Source of the DNA: Eubacterium sp. | Lineage (GTDB): Bacteria; Bacillota; Clostridia; Oscillospirales; Ruminococcaceae | Reading direction: 5' to 3' | Assembly: GCA_022511265.1 (NCBI GenBank) | Contig: JAFLRX010000012.1 | Coordinates: 1 to 64,000 of the forward strand | Length of the DNA: 64,000 nucleotides | Shown here: positions 1-9,078 of the stretch, one piece after another | Position numbering within the stretch: the first letter of the stretch is position 1 | Layout: each line of letters begins with the position of its first letter | Notes under the pieces: model-generated | Databases searched by the model: none | The model's input: only the letters and a program-made list of their open reading frames with translations | What the model was told of the DNA's origin: nothing | Program-made: the position numbers and the translations under genes

Positions 1-6
1 GGGTAC

Positions 7-38
7 GGGGGAAACCTTTCTACAGAAAGGTTTCCCCC
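7..38. other. GC-rich hairpin at window edge
   Basis: A 14-bp perfect inverted repeat (GGGGGAAACCTTTC and its complement) with a TACA loop lies downstream of the SleB-like gene. No T-run follows on either strand, so it may be an atypical terminator or an RNA-stabilising hairpin. Which gene it serves to the left cannot be seen. Confidence 0.5.
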
Positions 39-85
39 GATATAACTATAAACTTTCATTATAAACATCGACCATAAGGCGGATT

Positions 86-772
86 TTACACACAGAAGTA
101 ATGATCTCCGATTATTTTCTGCACCTGTCTTGATTTCATAAACTGGTTATTGGTTTTGGCGGGGTTATAGTAATAGATACAGCCGCCGGTGGGGTCCCAA
201 CCATTCAACGCGTCGCGGGCGGCGTAATAAGCGGACTCGGCTATCGGCTCGTCAAACTGACCGTCTACCAGCGCGGTGAACGCGCCGTTCTCATATATTA
301 TACCCGCCAGCGTATCCGGAAAGGACGGATGCTCGATACGGTTCATTATCACCGCGCCGATAGCCACCTGTCCTATATACGGCTCGCCGCGACCCTCGGC
401 GGAGATTATACGCGCCAGCAGATTGATGTTGGACTGGGTCATGTCGGGACGCTGACCGATGGTTATACCCAGCAGCTTTAACGTCGCCTCGTCGGCGGCT
501 CCCGTCTGCTCCAGCCCCTGCTGCTTTTGAAACGCCAATATAGCCTGCTCGGTCTGGTCGCCGAAATATCCCGTTATCTCGCCGTTAAACAGTCCGCGCT
601 CCGCCAGCACACGCTGCACCGCCTCTACCTCGGCGCCTTCAGAGCCCTTTTGCGAATATACCGTCACGGTCTTGTCGGCGGTAATGTTTGCGCCCGCGCA
701 CAGCGCCGTAAATATCAGCGCCGCGCACAGCGCGATTTTATAAAAAGAATTCAGTTTTTTAATTCTGTTCAT
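86..772 (-). CDS. SleB-like spore cortex/cell wall hydrolase
   Basis: The product has 228 residues: an N-terminal hydrophobic export segment (about residues 10-30), a peptidoglycan-binding domain of the PG_binding_1 type (about 45-100), and a C-terminal Hydrolase_2/SleB domain (about 115-228). The catalytic-region signature is ARIISAEGRGEP, followed by the conserved AIGAVIMNRI and GGCIYYYNP segments. Families of this kind are lytic transglycosylases that cut spore cortex or vegetative peptidoglycan outside the membrane. I chose the ATG at 772 because AGGAAA lies 6 bases upstream; an in-frame ATG at 799 lacks a comparable site. It is monocistronic on the minus strand, beyond the glycan operon terminator. 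A sporulation role fits the spoIIA and dpa genes elsewhere in the window, but vegetative SleB homologues exist, so germination-specific function is inference. Confidence 0.88.
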   Translation of the reverse strand: MNRIKKLNSFYKIALCAALIFTALCAGANITADKTVTVYSQKGSEGAEVEAVQRVLAERGLFNGEITGYFGDQTEQAILAFQKQQGLEQTGAADEATLKLLGITIGQRPDMTQSNINLLARIISAEGRGEPYIGQVAIGAVIMNRIEHPSFPDTLAGIIYENGAFTALVDGQFDEPIAESAYYAARDALNGWDPTGGCIYYYNPAKTNNQFMKSRQVQKIIGDHYFCV

Positions 773-871
773 GTCAATTTTCCTTTCATAAAGTTTCATA
801 AAGTGTTAAAAAAGGTGTTGAAATCATTATTTGCTTTTTTTCGTTAATTATTCGTCCGATAGTTTACAAAG

Positions 872-910
872 CAAAAAAATAGGACGGAGAATATGCTCTC
901 CGTCCTATTA
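872..910 (-). terminator. Terminator of the glycan operon
   Basis: A 13-bp inverted repeat around AGGACGGAGA (878-890 with 897-909) is followed on the minus strand by a run of seven T. It lies 13 bases after the glf stop codon. Confidence 0.85.
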
Positions 911-922
911 GCTGTATGGTTC

Positions 923-2026
923 TTACTTTCCGAATTCTTTATCCACCGCGTCAAGTGCCGCGATGATAACCTTATCCATATCATAGTACTTATATTCGCC
1001 CAGTCTGCCGCCGAAGATGACCTTATCTTCCTTATCGGCAAGCTCCTTGTACTTCTGATACAGCGCGCCGTTTTTCTCGTCGTTGACGGGATAATACGGC
1101 TCGTCGCCGGGCTTCCACTCGGCGGAATATTCACGGGAGATTATCGTGGTCGGCTGTGTGCCGAACTCGAAAAACTTATGCTCGATTATACGGGTGAAGG
1201 GGGTCTCACGGTCGGTGTAGTTTACCACCGCGTTGCCTTGGAAATTGGGGGTATCCAGCTCCTCTGTCTCAAACCTTACGCTGCGGTATTCGAGATTGCC
1301 GTAGCAGAAATCAAAATACGCGTCCACCGCGCCGGTGTACACTATCTTGTCCGCGCATGCGTCCAGAGCCGCTTTATCCGCAAAGTAATCGGTGTTTAGT
1401 CTTACCTCCGCGCCCTCCAGCATCTTTTCGATTATCTGTGTATAGCCGCCTATCGGGATACCCTGATATTTATCGTTGAAGTAATTGTTGTCGTAGGTAA
1501 AGCGTACCGGCAGCCGCTTGATGATGAACGCGGGCAGCTCGGTGCAGTCGCGTCCCCATTGCTTTTCGGTATAGCCCTTTACCAGCTTTTCGTATATATC
1601 TCTGCCGACAAGGGAGATAGCCTGCTCTTCAAGGTTTTTCGGCTCGCCGGTTATCTCTGCCTTTTGCTTGTCGATAATCTCCTTTGCCTGGTCGGGGGTA
1701 ACAATGTTCCACATCTTTGAAAACGTGTTCATATTGAACGGCATATTGTACAGCTCGTCCTTGTACCGCGCGACAGGGGAGTTGGTGTAGCGGTTGAACT
1801 CCGCAAACTGCTGGACGTAATCCCACACCTTTTTATCGCTGGTATGGAATATATGCGCGCCGTAGACGTGCACGTTTATGTCGCTGAGGTTTTCGGTGTA
1901 GATGTTGCCCGCGATATGGGGACGCTTGTCTATCACAAGACAGCTTTTGCCGCGCTTTTTCGCCTCATACGCGAACACTGCGCCGTACAGACCCGCGCCC
2001 ACGATAAGATAATCATACTTTGCCAT
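923..2026 (-). CDS. glf: UDP-galactopyranose mutase
   Basis: The 367-residue product matches the full length of the family. The N-terminal YDYLIVGAGLYG is the FAD-binding GxGxxG fold. RYTNSPVARY, FTYDNNYFNDKYQGIP and the C-terminal FGGRLGEYKYYDMD are conserved substrate- and flavin-contact segments. The enzyme interconverts UDP-galactopyranose and UDP-galactofuranose in the cytoplasm, using reduced FAD. The start at 2026 (MAKYDYL) has AAGGAGGA 7 bases upstream; the in-frame ATG at 2065 has no such site. It overlaps the preceding gene by 14 bp and is the last gene of a seven-gene operon. The operon also contains a GlfT2-like transferase that would use its product. Confidence 0.95.
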   Translation of the reverse strand: MAKYDYLIVGAGLYGAVFAYEAKKRGKSCLVIDKRPHIAGNIYTENLSDINVHVYGAHIFHTSDKKVWDYVQQFAEFNRYTNSPVARYKDELYNMPFNMNTFSKMWNIVTPDQAKEIIDKQKAEITGEPKNLEEQAISLVGRDIYEKLVKGYTEKQWGRDCTELPAFIIKRLPVRFTYDNNYFNDKYQGIPIGGYTQIIEKMLEGAEVRLNTDYFADKAALDACADKIVYTGAVDAYFDFCYGNLEYRSVRFETEELDTPNFQGNAVVNYTDRETPFTRIIEHKFFEFGTQPTTIISREYSAEWKPGDEPYYPVNDEKNGALYQKYKELADKEDKVIFGGRLGEYKYYDMDKVIIAALDAVDKEFGK

Positions 2027-4400
2027 TGATTTGTTCCTCCTTGTCTTCATATACGCCGTATGCACAATTGGATTTCAGCTTTTTAGGTGAGAATAACGCG
2101 TTTTTCAGCCAGCTCATGGACCTTTCGCGTATTTCGTCCAGTTTTTGCGACGGAACGGTATAATCCAGCCCGTCCAGCATCGCAAGATTTCTGCCGATGT
2201 CCTCTGTCTCGTAGAACAGCCTGTCTGTCAGCTCCAGCGGGGTCAGCAGCGAAACAAATCTCTGTGCGCCGCGCTTTACGTTGGCAAGGGAGATAAAGGG
2301 TCTCTGATAGATGATGGAGAATATAGTACCGTGGAACGAGTCGGTCACCACACCCTTTGCGTGGCTGTACAGCCACAGCCATTCCGGCAGATCTACCTCT
2401 CGCTTTACCTCAACGTCCGCATTGCCGGAAAGCCCAAGTTTGTCCTTGTTCTGCTTCCACAGCCAGGGCGGCTCGTCCAGTACCACTATCACCTTACAGC
2501 CCTTTTGGGCGGCGAGGTTTTCCAGCTCTCTGCCTATCGCCTCGTTGGGGTCAAGGAAATATGCAAGGATATAGTCCTCTTTTATATCAAACGGTGCCAT
2601 ATCCACCAGCTTTTGATATTCCTCAAGCGGGCAAAGGAAGGTGGGGTCGCACACATCCACAACATCCTTTACGCCGAACTGGTCGCGCGCTATCTCCAGC
2701 GACAGCTGATCGCGCACCGACACATGGTCAAATCTTCTCAGATTATAAGAGCTTACCAGCTTTTCCTCGTTATTGCCGTGATATTCTTTACCGAAAGAGG
2801 TGCCGTATGCTATTTTTTTGTTGCGGTCATCTACAAAGCCTAAGAAATACATCTGCTTGTAGGGGCGGCTTAGTCCGATGTTCCACAGCTGGTCAGAGCC
2901 TACCACAAAGGTATCGCAGAAGTTGTTCAGCTTGTTCAGGTCATCTAAAGAATATCTCAGGCTGACGTCATAGAATATATCCGAAATATGTCTCGGGTGG
3001 GTCTTGGTCACGTCATACTTGTCTGGGCGCAGCGGGTTTTCTATCATCAGCACCGAGAGACTGAGCTTTTCGGTCAGCACCTGATGCAATGCGAAATAGG
3101 TCGCCATACTGCCGTAGTTTCTGCCGTACCACAGTCCGATAACTCCCACGTCAAACTTTCTGCGCAGGGCGTAATCTACCGACTTTCCGAAGGATTGACC
3201 CTTTGCCATGTTGTAGAACCATCTTCTCGCGCTGCGCGGTATACGCATTTTCCTGCCAAAGCGGTTGTTTGCCCTTGCAAAGGAAAACGGCACCGCCTCG
3301 ACGGTTTTTGCGTTTGCCCTTATCTTTTCAAACAGCTCTTTACCCTTGGCGTTGTTCAACAATGTCACACTGGTGCCGAGGTTGTCGTTCAGCTCTGCCT
3401 TGTGCTTGGATATTCCCCAGAAGTCTCCGATGGAAATATCGCCCTGTCTGGGCGCACCCGCGAACATACAGTCTGCGCAGACCTCCATTAGCGCAAGGCC
3501 GGAATGCATCGCTCTTTCGTACGGGTCGAACTTGATATTTCCGCCTATCTTGGTATCGTCCTTTAAAAAGGCTATCTGATTAAAGGAATTATATCCGTAT
3601 TCTTTTGTCCTAAAGCGGAAATCGGCAAGGTTTTCTCTGCCGTAATATTCGTCAAGATATTTTAAGAACACCGGCTGGGGCGGTGCGCCGTGGCACACAA
3701 GGTCGAGGGTGTACAGGTTGTCGTATTCTTTACCTAAAAAGCCGTACAGACCCGCCACCTGACAGGGGCATCCGCTAAATAGCACCGTCTTTCCGTCCTC
3801 CAGCAGCGCTTTTACGCGGGTAAAGGTATCGCCCAGCTTGCTCTGTACGTACTTAGAGCCGCGCAGCCGCGGCAGCTCGCCCTTATCCGAGATGATTATA
3901 TGCTCTACCGCGAAATTGTCGGTAAACGCCGCGCCGCACACATAGCCGCCGTTGTCCAGTATATATTCCGCCGCCAGCGTAAAGCTGCCACCGGACGAGC
4001 TGTCCCGCCTTATCTCATCGTCTGCCATTACCGCATAGCAATCGGGGTCGGGCGAATTTTTATACTGCGTATTCATTACCGGACATGCCTTTGCGCATTT
4101 GGTACAGTTTATACATTTATCCGGGTCGATGGTGGGGTTGATGTAACCGCGCTCGTTATAGCCTAAGGTGATGGCGTCCACCGGACAAACATTATAGCAG
4201 GCAGAGCAGCCCGAGCAGTAGTCCTTTGACAGGTCATTCACCGTGCGCGGGTTATCGGTCAGCACTATCACCGGCTGCGGCTCTTCCGACGCCTTTTTAG
4301 ATGACCGGGGCTGCGGCTGGGGCGGTTTTTTTACATCCTCACCGAAAAACGCGTGCTTTGCCGCCGCCAGTGTCCGGTATATCCTTCCTCGTTTTTTCAT
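2013..4400 (-). CDS. Ferredoxin/FrhB-like and polysaccharide pyruvyl transferase fusion
   Basis: This 795-residue protein joins two usually separate parts. Residues 62-106 hold two 4Fe-4S motifs (C62, C65, C68, C72 and C96, C99, C102, C106). They are followed to about residue 400 by a coenzyme F420 hydrogenase beta-subunit-like domain (LRGSKYVQSKLG, FSGCPCQVAGLYG, ISIGDFWGI). From about residue 415 to 760 it resembles polysaccharide pyruvyl transferase (GVIGLWYGRNYGSMATYFAL, VVGSDQLWN, VVTDSFHGTIFSIIYQRPF). Pyruvyl transferases add pyruvate ketals to sugars from phosphoenolpyruvate. The redox half of such glycan-cluster proteins has no settled role. It overlaps the GlfT2-like gene by 4 bp (ATGA) and glf by 14 bp, so it is translationally coupled. 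The domain calls are secure; the reaction is inference. Confidence 0.85.
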   Translation of the reverse strand: MKKRGRIYRTLAAAKHAFFGEDVKKPPQPQPRSSKKASEEPQPVIVLTDNPRTVNDLSKDYCSGCSACYNVCPVDAITLGYNERGYINPTIDPDKCINCTKCAKACPVMNTQYKNSPDPDCYAVMADDEIRRDSSSGGSFTLAAEYILDNGGYVCGAAFTDNFAVEHIIISDKGELPRLRGSKYVQSKLGDTFTRVKALLEDGKTVLFSGCPCQVAGLYGFLGKEYDNLYTLDLVCHGAPPQPVFLKYLDEYYGRENLADFRFRTKEYGYNSFNQIAFLKDDTKIGGNIKFDPYERAMHSGLALMEVCADCMFAGAPRQGDISIGDFWGISKHKAELNDNLGTSVTLLNNAKGKELFEKIRANAKTVEAVPFSFARANNRFGRKMRIPRSARRWFYNMAKGQSFGKSVDYALRRKFDVGVIGLWYGRNYGSMATYFALHQVLTEKLSLSVLMIENPLRPDKYDVTKTHPRHISDIFYDVSLRYSLDDLNKLNNFCDTFVVGSDQLWNIGLSRPYKQMYFLGFVDDRNKKIAYGTSFGKEYHGNNEEKLVSSYNLRRFDHVSVRDQLSLEIARDQFGVKDVVDVCDPTFLCPLEEYQKLVDMAPFDIKEDYILAYFLDPNEAIGRELENLAAQKGCKVIVVLDEPPWLWKQNKDKLGLSGNADVEVKREVDLPEWLWLYSHAKGVVTDSFHGTIFSIIYQRPFISLANVKRGAQRFVSLLTPLELTDRLFYETEDIGRNLAMLDGLDYTVPSQKLDEIRERSMSWLKNALFSPKKLKSNCAYGVYEDKEEQINGKV

Positions 4401-6244
4401 ATTCCTAAATACTCCTTCCAGAAGGCCTCAGAGGTCATTTCTTCAAACGCCTTTCTGTATTCCTGTTCGACTGCCTTATGACGCTTTTTGTAATTTCTCA
4501 TTACTTTTCTGTATCTGGATATCGCCGCAAAACATCTTCTCCTGTTTATTTGCCTCAGGCAGGCGGTATTGTCGTTGGGGTTGACCGCGATAAGCCGCTT
4601 TCTCATATAATTCTTGCCGGGCACAAAGAACCAGTCAAACGCGATTATCTCCGGCCAGTTTCTCAGCATAAATCCGGGCAGCAGGTGTCCGTTTATGGTG
4701 ATTATATATATCAGCTTGCTGAACTTATTCAGCCGTTTATACGAATAGGGGTCGCCGTTCTTTATATTATACTCCGGCGGGAAAGCGGATATCGGCAGCA
4801 GCTTGTCGTTTTTCGCGCCGTGCTGCTTTATTATCTCCTCGCCGTTGGCGTGTTTGAGAAACTCGGGGCCCCTCATAAAGTCCTCAATAGAATCCAGTAT
4901 CTGCTCGGCATTGTTGTAGGCAAAGCGCGTTATCTCTTTCCAGAACATCGGGCGCAGGCGGTTGATAAAGCTTATCTCCGGGCAGATACCGCTGGCAGCT
5001 TGGATTATAAAGCTGTTTCTGTGCACCTGATACAGCTCCATCGCTGCGTTGAATTTGCCCGCAAAGCCCACATGCCAGATACATATACCGTTCAGCGTAA
5101 TAAAGGTCGCGTTGTTTCTTATGCTGAATTCCACATCGTCGCCGCGGACAAACACCGGCAGCGGCAACCCGTTTTTCCGTATGGTCTGAATTGGGATACA
5201 GCAATACCACCAGCCGGCGTAAGAGTTGTTTTCGCTGCGGTTTTCCATATCCTCGTTGTCCATAAGCGACTCCAGTTTGCGCATGTCCAGCTTTTCCTTC
5301 AGCGGACCGTACGAGCCGTCCGCGACATGGACGTATCCTACATCCTCATACTGACGCTCTCTTATATCATAGTCAAACATAGCGCCGCTGACAAACGAAT
5401 CCGCATATTCCGGACGTACTATCCTCAGCAGATAATAGGTCCTGAACAGGCTCTCCGGCATTATCAGCACGTCGTCGTCCATAAGCAGGACGTGTGTGGG
5501 CGGGTTTGCTTCGTTGAGACATTCTATCATGCCGCGGGTAAAGCCGCCCGCGCCGCCTACGTTGGGGTTGGGCAGCACCGTCAGGTCGCCCTCTGACAGC
5601 GCGTCTGCGTCCAGTGTACGCCCGTTGTCTATCACCTTTACGGTAAGGTGACCTTTAAGGTCGCTGCCGTCGCAAAGCGCCGTGGACTTCAGCATCTTTA
5701 TGTTCTTTTTGATATATTCCTCTTTTTTGAAGGTGGTGGACACCAGCGAGATATGGATGTCCCGCAGCTGTTCTTGCTCTACCTCGGCAAGATAGCAGCT
5801 GTCATACAGATAAAACGGTTCTAACGCCGTTATCTCAAAGGAAACCAGCGGCTTGTCAGTGTCGGGTATGTCTATTATTATCTCGGTTTTTTCATTGCTT
5901 GACAACAGCTGTCTTGACAGCTGCGCACAGTTGATGTTTTTGGAATTGCGGTAATACTCCAGTATCTCTATTGTTGCTTTTCCCTTATATGTCAGCTTCA
6001 GCTTGAAATTTTTCGCAAAGGTATGCTTTTTCCAGCTGCCGGTGCGCAGACTGTTAAAGTATGTCGCGAAATTTACCGTCTCATACGGCTTTATCATATG
6101 CGCGCCTGCTTCTGCGTCGTATATAATCTCGGTGACCCGGCGCGAATCGGGGCTTCGGTGCATCAGCTCGGGATAGCTCCTGATATTCGCGTCCGAATCA
6201 TATTGCATTATGATGTTCTGTAATTTTACGGTTAAAGAATTCAT
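4397..6244 (-). CDS. GlfT2-like galactofuranosyltransferase
   Basis: The 615-residue protein has the layout of mycobacterial GlfT2: an N-terminal beta-rich domain (about 1-155), a GT-A catalytic domain from about 160, and a C-terminal helical region. The metal-binding DDD is at 256-258 in LLMDDDVLIMPES. A WW pair at 345-346, D369-D370 in FVRGDDVEFSIR and H391 in WHVGFAGK correspond to the acceptor-binding, catalytic-base and metal-ligand positions described for that enzyme family. It probably polymerises galactofuranose from UDP-Galf at the cytoplasmic face of the membrane. Glf is encoded two genes downstream and an ABC exporter lies directly upstream. No membrane segment is obvious. The acceptor and linkage cannot be deduced. 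Confidence 0.88.
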   Translation of the reverse strand: MNSLTVKLQNIIMQYDSDANIRSYPELMHRSPDSRRVTEIIYDAEAGAHMIKPYETVNFATYFNSLRTGSWKKHTFAKNFKLKLTYKGKATIEILEYYRNSKNINCAQLSRQLLSSNEKTEIIIDIPDTDKPLVSFEITALEPFYLYDSCYLAEVEQEQLRDIHISLVSTTFKKEEYIKKNIKMLKSTALCDGSDLKGHLTVKVIDNGRTLDADALSEGDLTVLPNPNVGGAGGFTRGMIECLNEANPPTHVLLMDDDVLIMPESLFRTYYLLRIVRPEYADSFVSGAMFDYDIRERQYEDVGYVHVADGSYGPLKEKLDMRKLESLMDNEDMENRSENNSYAGWWYCCIPIQTIRKNGLPLPVFVRGDDVEFSIRNNATFITLNGICIWHVGFAGKFNAAMELYQVHRNSFIIQAASGICPEISFINRLRPMFWKEITRFAYNNAEQILDSIEDFMRGPEFLKHANGEEIIKQHGAKNDKLLPISAFPPEYNIKNGDPYSYKRLNKFSKLIYIITINGHLLPGFMLRNWPEIIAFDWFFVPGKNYMRKRLIAVNPNDNTACLRQINRRRCFAAISRYRKVMRNYKKRHKAVEQEYRKAFEEMTSEAFWKEYLGI

Positions 6245-6265
6245 TTATGTTTATCCTTTCCGGTC

Positions 6266-7120
6266 TTATTTGTTTTTCTTCGCGGAGGCTATCTGTTCCG
6301 CAGCTTTTTTCAGCTCTTTTTCCTTTTTGGCTTTTTCGGCCTTTTCCTTTGCTTTTCTTTCTTCTATCGTGGATTCATACTGTGTGCATACCTCGTCAAT
6401 GTCGCCCTGCATGACCACTTTTCCGCGGTTCAGCCAAATTGCTTTGTCGCACATCGAGCGCACTGTCTTCATATTATGGGAGACAAACAGCAGGGTAGTG
6501 CCGCCGTTCAGCATTTCGTTCATCTTGTTCATGCACTTTTTGCGGAACAGCACGTCTCCCACCGACAGCACCTCGTCCACTATCAGCACATCCGGCTTTA
6601 CCATGGTCGCCACCGAAAAGCCCAGTCTGGACTTCATACCCGAGGAAAAATTCTTGACCGGGCTGTCCAGAAAATCTTCCAGCTCAGAAAACTCGACAAT
6701 TTCGTCAAAGCGTTCTTCTATAAACTTTTTGGAATAGCCCAGCAGGCAGCCGTTCATGTATATGTTTTCCCGCGCGGTAAGACGCTGGTCTATACCCGCG
6801 CCCAGCTCGATAAGAGACGCGACCGTGCCGTTTACGTTAACGGTGCCTTTATAAGGCTTTAATATTTTGCTTATTACCTTTAACAGTGTGGACTTGCCGC
6901 TGCCGTTGGTGCCTATTATCGCCCATGCCTCGCCCTTTTTTATTTTCAGCGTCACGTCCTGCAGTCCCAGAAACTCCTGAAACATCAGCTGTCCCTTTAC
7001 CAGCTTTACAAAATATTCTTTAAGATTATCTATCTTTTCCGTAGCCTTGTTATAGCGTACGGTGACGTTGTCCACCTCGACTATATATTCCGGCTGAGCG
7101 GCGGTGATGTTATTTTCCAA
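6266..7120 (-). CDS. Polysaccharide/teichoic acid ABC exporter, ATPase subunit (TagH/Wzt type)
   Basis: The 284-residue ATPase has Walker A GTNGSGKST (70-78), the signature NFSSGMKS (157-164) and Walker B VLIVDEVLSVGD (178-189). The sequence around LIELGAGIDQRLTARENIYMNG is typical of the TagH/Wzt/RfbE group, which energises export of undecaprenyl-linked glycans. The C terminus is a charged, Lys/Glu/Ala-rich, probably coiled-coil tail (about 250-284) and not a large glycan-binding domain. It therefore resembles exporters that do not read a terminal sugar modification. It sits 12 bp after the permease gene on the same strand. Confidence 0.92.
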   Translation of the reverse strand: MENNITAAQPEYIVEVDNVTVRYNKATEKIDNLKEYFVKLVKGQLMFQEFLGLQDVTLKIKKGEAWAIIGTNGSGKSTLLKVISKILKPYKGTVNVNGTVASLIELGAGIDQRLTARENIYMNGCLLGYSKKFIEERFDEIVEFSELEDFLDSPVKNFSSGMKSRLGFSVATMVKPDVLIVDEVLSVGDVLFRKKCMNKMNEMLNGGTTLLFVSHNMKTVRSMCDKAIWLNRGKVVMQGDIDEVCTQYESTIEERKAKEKAEKAKKEKELKKAAEQIASAKKNK

Positions 7121-7132
7121 CCTGCTTCCTCC

Positions 7133-8026
7133 TTAAATATACAGGATGAACTTGTCCTGATTTTTCCTGAAAAAGAATGACCCTATCGCGAACATCAGTA
7201 TCGCGTACACAAATCCCAGCAGAAAATCCCAGCCGGTGACCTGTCCCCAATACGGTATCTCGTCCAGTGTCGGCGCCCATAAAAAGTATCTGAACTGCTT
7301 AATATAGATATACAGCGGGTTGCCGTATTCTATCAGGATGGCAAGGTATTTCGCCAGCGGAAACTTTCCTGCCTCCTGCGCCGCCTGTCCGTTCTCGTAG
7401 AACATACCCAGGTCGTAAAACAGCGCCGAGCAGTACAGCCACATAGTGGAAAACGCATTGTACACATACCGTATATCACGGAAGAACACATGCAGCTGCG
7501 CCAGCAGAAAGCCCAGACCCATTGCAAAAACATAGCCCTCAACTATCACCAGCACCGCGCCGAAGTTCCACAGCGAGAACAGCACCCGTCCGTCTATTAT
7601 CGAGAAGAACGCCATAACCAGCACCAGCGCGCCGAGACTGAACACAAAGTCCACCATTGTCGCGGTTATCTTTGACATAGGGAACATAAATTTGGAAATA
7701 TAGGTTTTCTTCAGCAGCGAGGTGTTGTCGGTTATCGAACCCAGCGCCTTGCTGGCAGCGGTATTGACAAACTCAAACATCGACCGTCCCGCCAGCAGAT
7801 ATATCGGAAAATACGCAATAGAGCGGCGGAACAAAAACGAAAACACCAACGCCATGATTATCATTATCAGCAGCGGATTAAGTATGCTCCATACATAACC
7901 CAGAAAGCTGCGGCGGTATTTCAGCTTTATGTCTCTCGTCACCAGCTGAACAAGCAGGTCTTTATATTTGAATATCTCTCTGAACGAGCCCTCAGGCGGG
8001 TTTTTCAGACGTTCTGTTATCGACAT
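7133..8026 (-). CDS. Polysaccharide/teichoic acid ABC exporter, permease subunit (TagG/Wzm type)
   Basis: The 297-residue membrane protein starts with an amphipathic cytoplasmic segment (FKYKDLLVQLVTRDIKLKYRRSFLGYVWSI in part), a hallmark of the ABC2_membrane Wzm/TagG family. About six hydrophobic segments follow, and it ends in a short basic tail. It pairs with the downstream ATPase to flip or export the completed polymer across the cytoplasmic membrane. It follows a GT2 gene by 14 bp. The polymer is probably the galactofuranose-containing glycan implied by the rest of the operon. Confidence 0.9.
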   Translation of the reverse strand: MSITERLKNPPEGSFREIFKYKDLLVQLVTRDIKLKYRRSFLGYVWSILNPLLIMIIMALVFSFLFRRSIAYFPIYLLAGRSMFEFVNTAASKALGSITDNTSLLKKTYISKFMFPMSKITATMVDFVFSLGALVLVMAFFSIIDGRVLFSLWNFGAVLVIVEGYVFAMGLGFLLAQLHVFFRDIRYVYNAFSTMWLYCSALFYDLGMFYENGQAAQEAGKFPLAKYLAILIEYGNPLYIYIKQFRYFLWAPTLDEIPYWGQVTGWDFLLGFVYAILMFAIGSFFFRKNQDKFILYI

Positions 8027-8040
8027 TTTGTTTTCCTCTT

Positions 8041-9078
8041 TTATTCAAAGCTGTGGTTTTTTCTCAGGCGGTTGTACAGCCGCGAGCCGGATATTCTTTC
8101 CCATGTCCTTTTGGAAAAATGCAGACGGTTCATCATCCTGAACACCTTATACTGCTTTTCCGCCATGGCATATGTGTCGGGCAGACCGCTGCGGAATTTT
8201 TCCATCATCGCCGCCGCCGTGCGCCGTCCTTTTTTTCTGTCCTTTTCCACCAGCAGCGCGGTTATTATATAGCTTAACAGCAGCCCCTGCGCCTTCATGG
8301 CGTAATAACGCTTTCCCGCGCCGTCCGCGACGGGGGAGAGCAGGGCGTATTCGGCAATAAGCCTGTCCAGCACCGCCTCGGTGTGGGACAGCCGCTTTAG
8401 CTGGTTTTCGTCCGATACGCTTTGCTGTACGTCGCCGATACGATAGCTGTATATGAATAAGTCCAGCGGCAAAATGCTGTCAGCGTAACAGCACGGCACC
8501 GTCGCGTATTCGTGATCCTCATAAAAAACATGCTCGGACAGCTGTATGCAATGCGCCTGATAAAAGTCTCTCCTATAGGTTATCCCATGAAAGGTCAGGC
8601 TGCGGTCAAAGCTTTTCCAGCTGTTCATTATCTCGTCAAAGGTATATTTTACACCGAATTTTTCGGGATAGCTTTTCCATTTTTTTATCTCGCCGGTCAG
8701 CACATTGCGGGTGATGTGATGGGTCAGCACCACATCGGCGTCGGTCTTCTCAAGCTCGGCTATAAAGGCGGGCAGGTTTTCGGTGATAACGCTGTCGTCC
8801 GCGTCTATCACCTTCAGGTATTTTCCCGCCGCCGCCGCCAGCCCGGTATTCAGCGCGCCGCCGTGTCCCTTGTTTTCCTGACTGATAAGGCGGAATACGC
8901 CGGGATATTTATCGCAGTAGCGGTTTACTATATCGGCGCAGTTGTCCGGCGAGCCGTCGTCCACTGCGATGACCTCCAGCCTGTCCTGTACCTGTTCGCA
9001 TATCAGCGAGCCGAGAGCCTCGTCTAAAAACCGCTCGCAGTTATAGCACGGCACTATGACCGACAGAATGATACTCAT
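8041..9078 (-). CDS. Family 2 glycosyltransferase
   Basis: The 345-residue protein is a GT-A fold transferase. The N terminus SVIVPCYNCERFLDEAL and AVDDGSPDNCADI form the nucleotide-sugar site, and KVIDADDSVI carries the DxD metal motif. C-terminal residues (about 230-345) are helical and basic, with no clear transmembrane segment. It overlaps the upstream GT gene by 4 bp, so it is coupled to it. It likely adds a priming or side-chain sugar before polymerisation by the GlfT2-like enzyme. Donor and acceptor are unknown. Confidence 0.9.
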   Translation of the reverse strand: MSIILSVIVPCYNCERFLDEALGSLICEQVQDRLEVIAVDDGSPDNCADIVNRYCDKYPGVFRLISQENKGHGGALNTGLAAAAGKYLKVIDADDSVITENLPAFIAELEKTDADVVLTHHITRNVLTGEIKKWKSYPEKFGVKYTFDEIMNSWKSFDRSLTFHGITYRRDFYQAHCIQLSEHVFYEDHEYATVPCCYADSILPLDLFIYSYRIGDVQQSVSDENQLKRLSHTEAVLDRLIAEYALLSPVADGAGKRYYAMKAQGLLLSYIITALLVEKDRKKGRRTAAAMMEKFRSGLPDTYAMAEKQYKVFRMMNRLHFSKRTWERISGSRLYNRLRKNHSFE

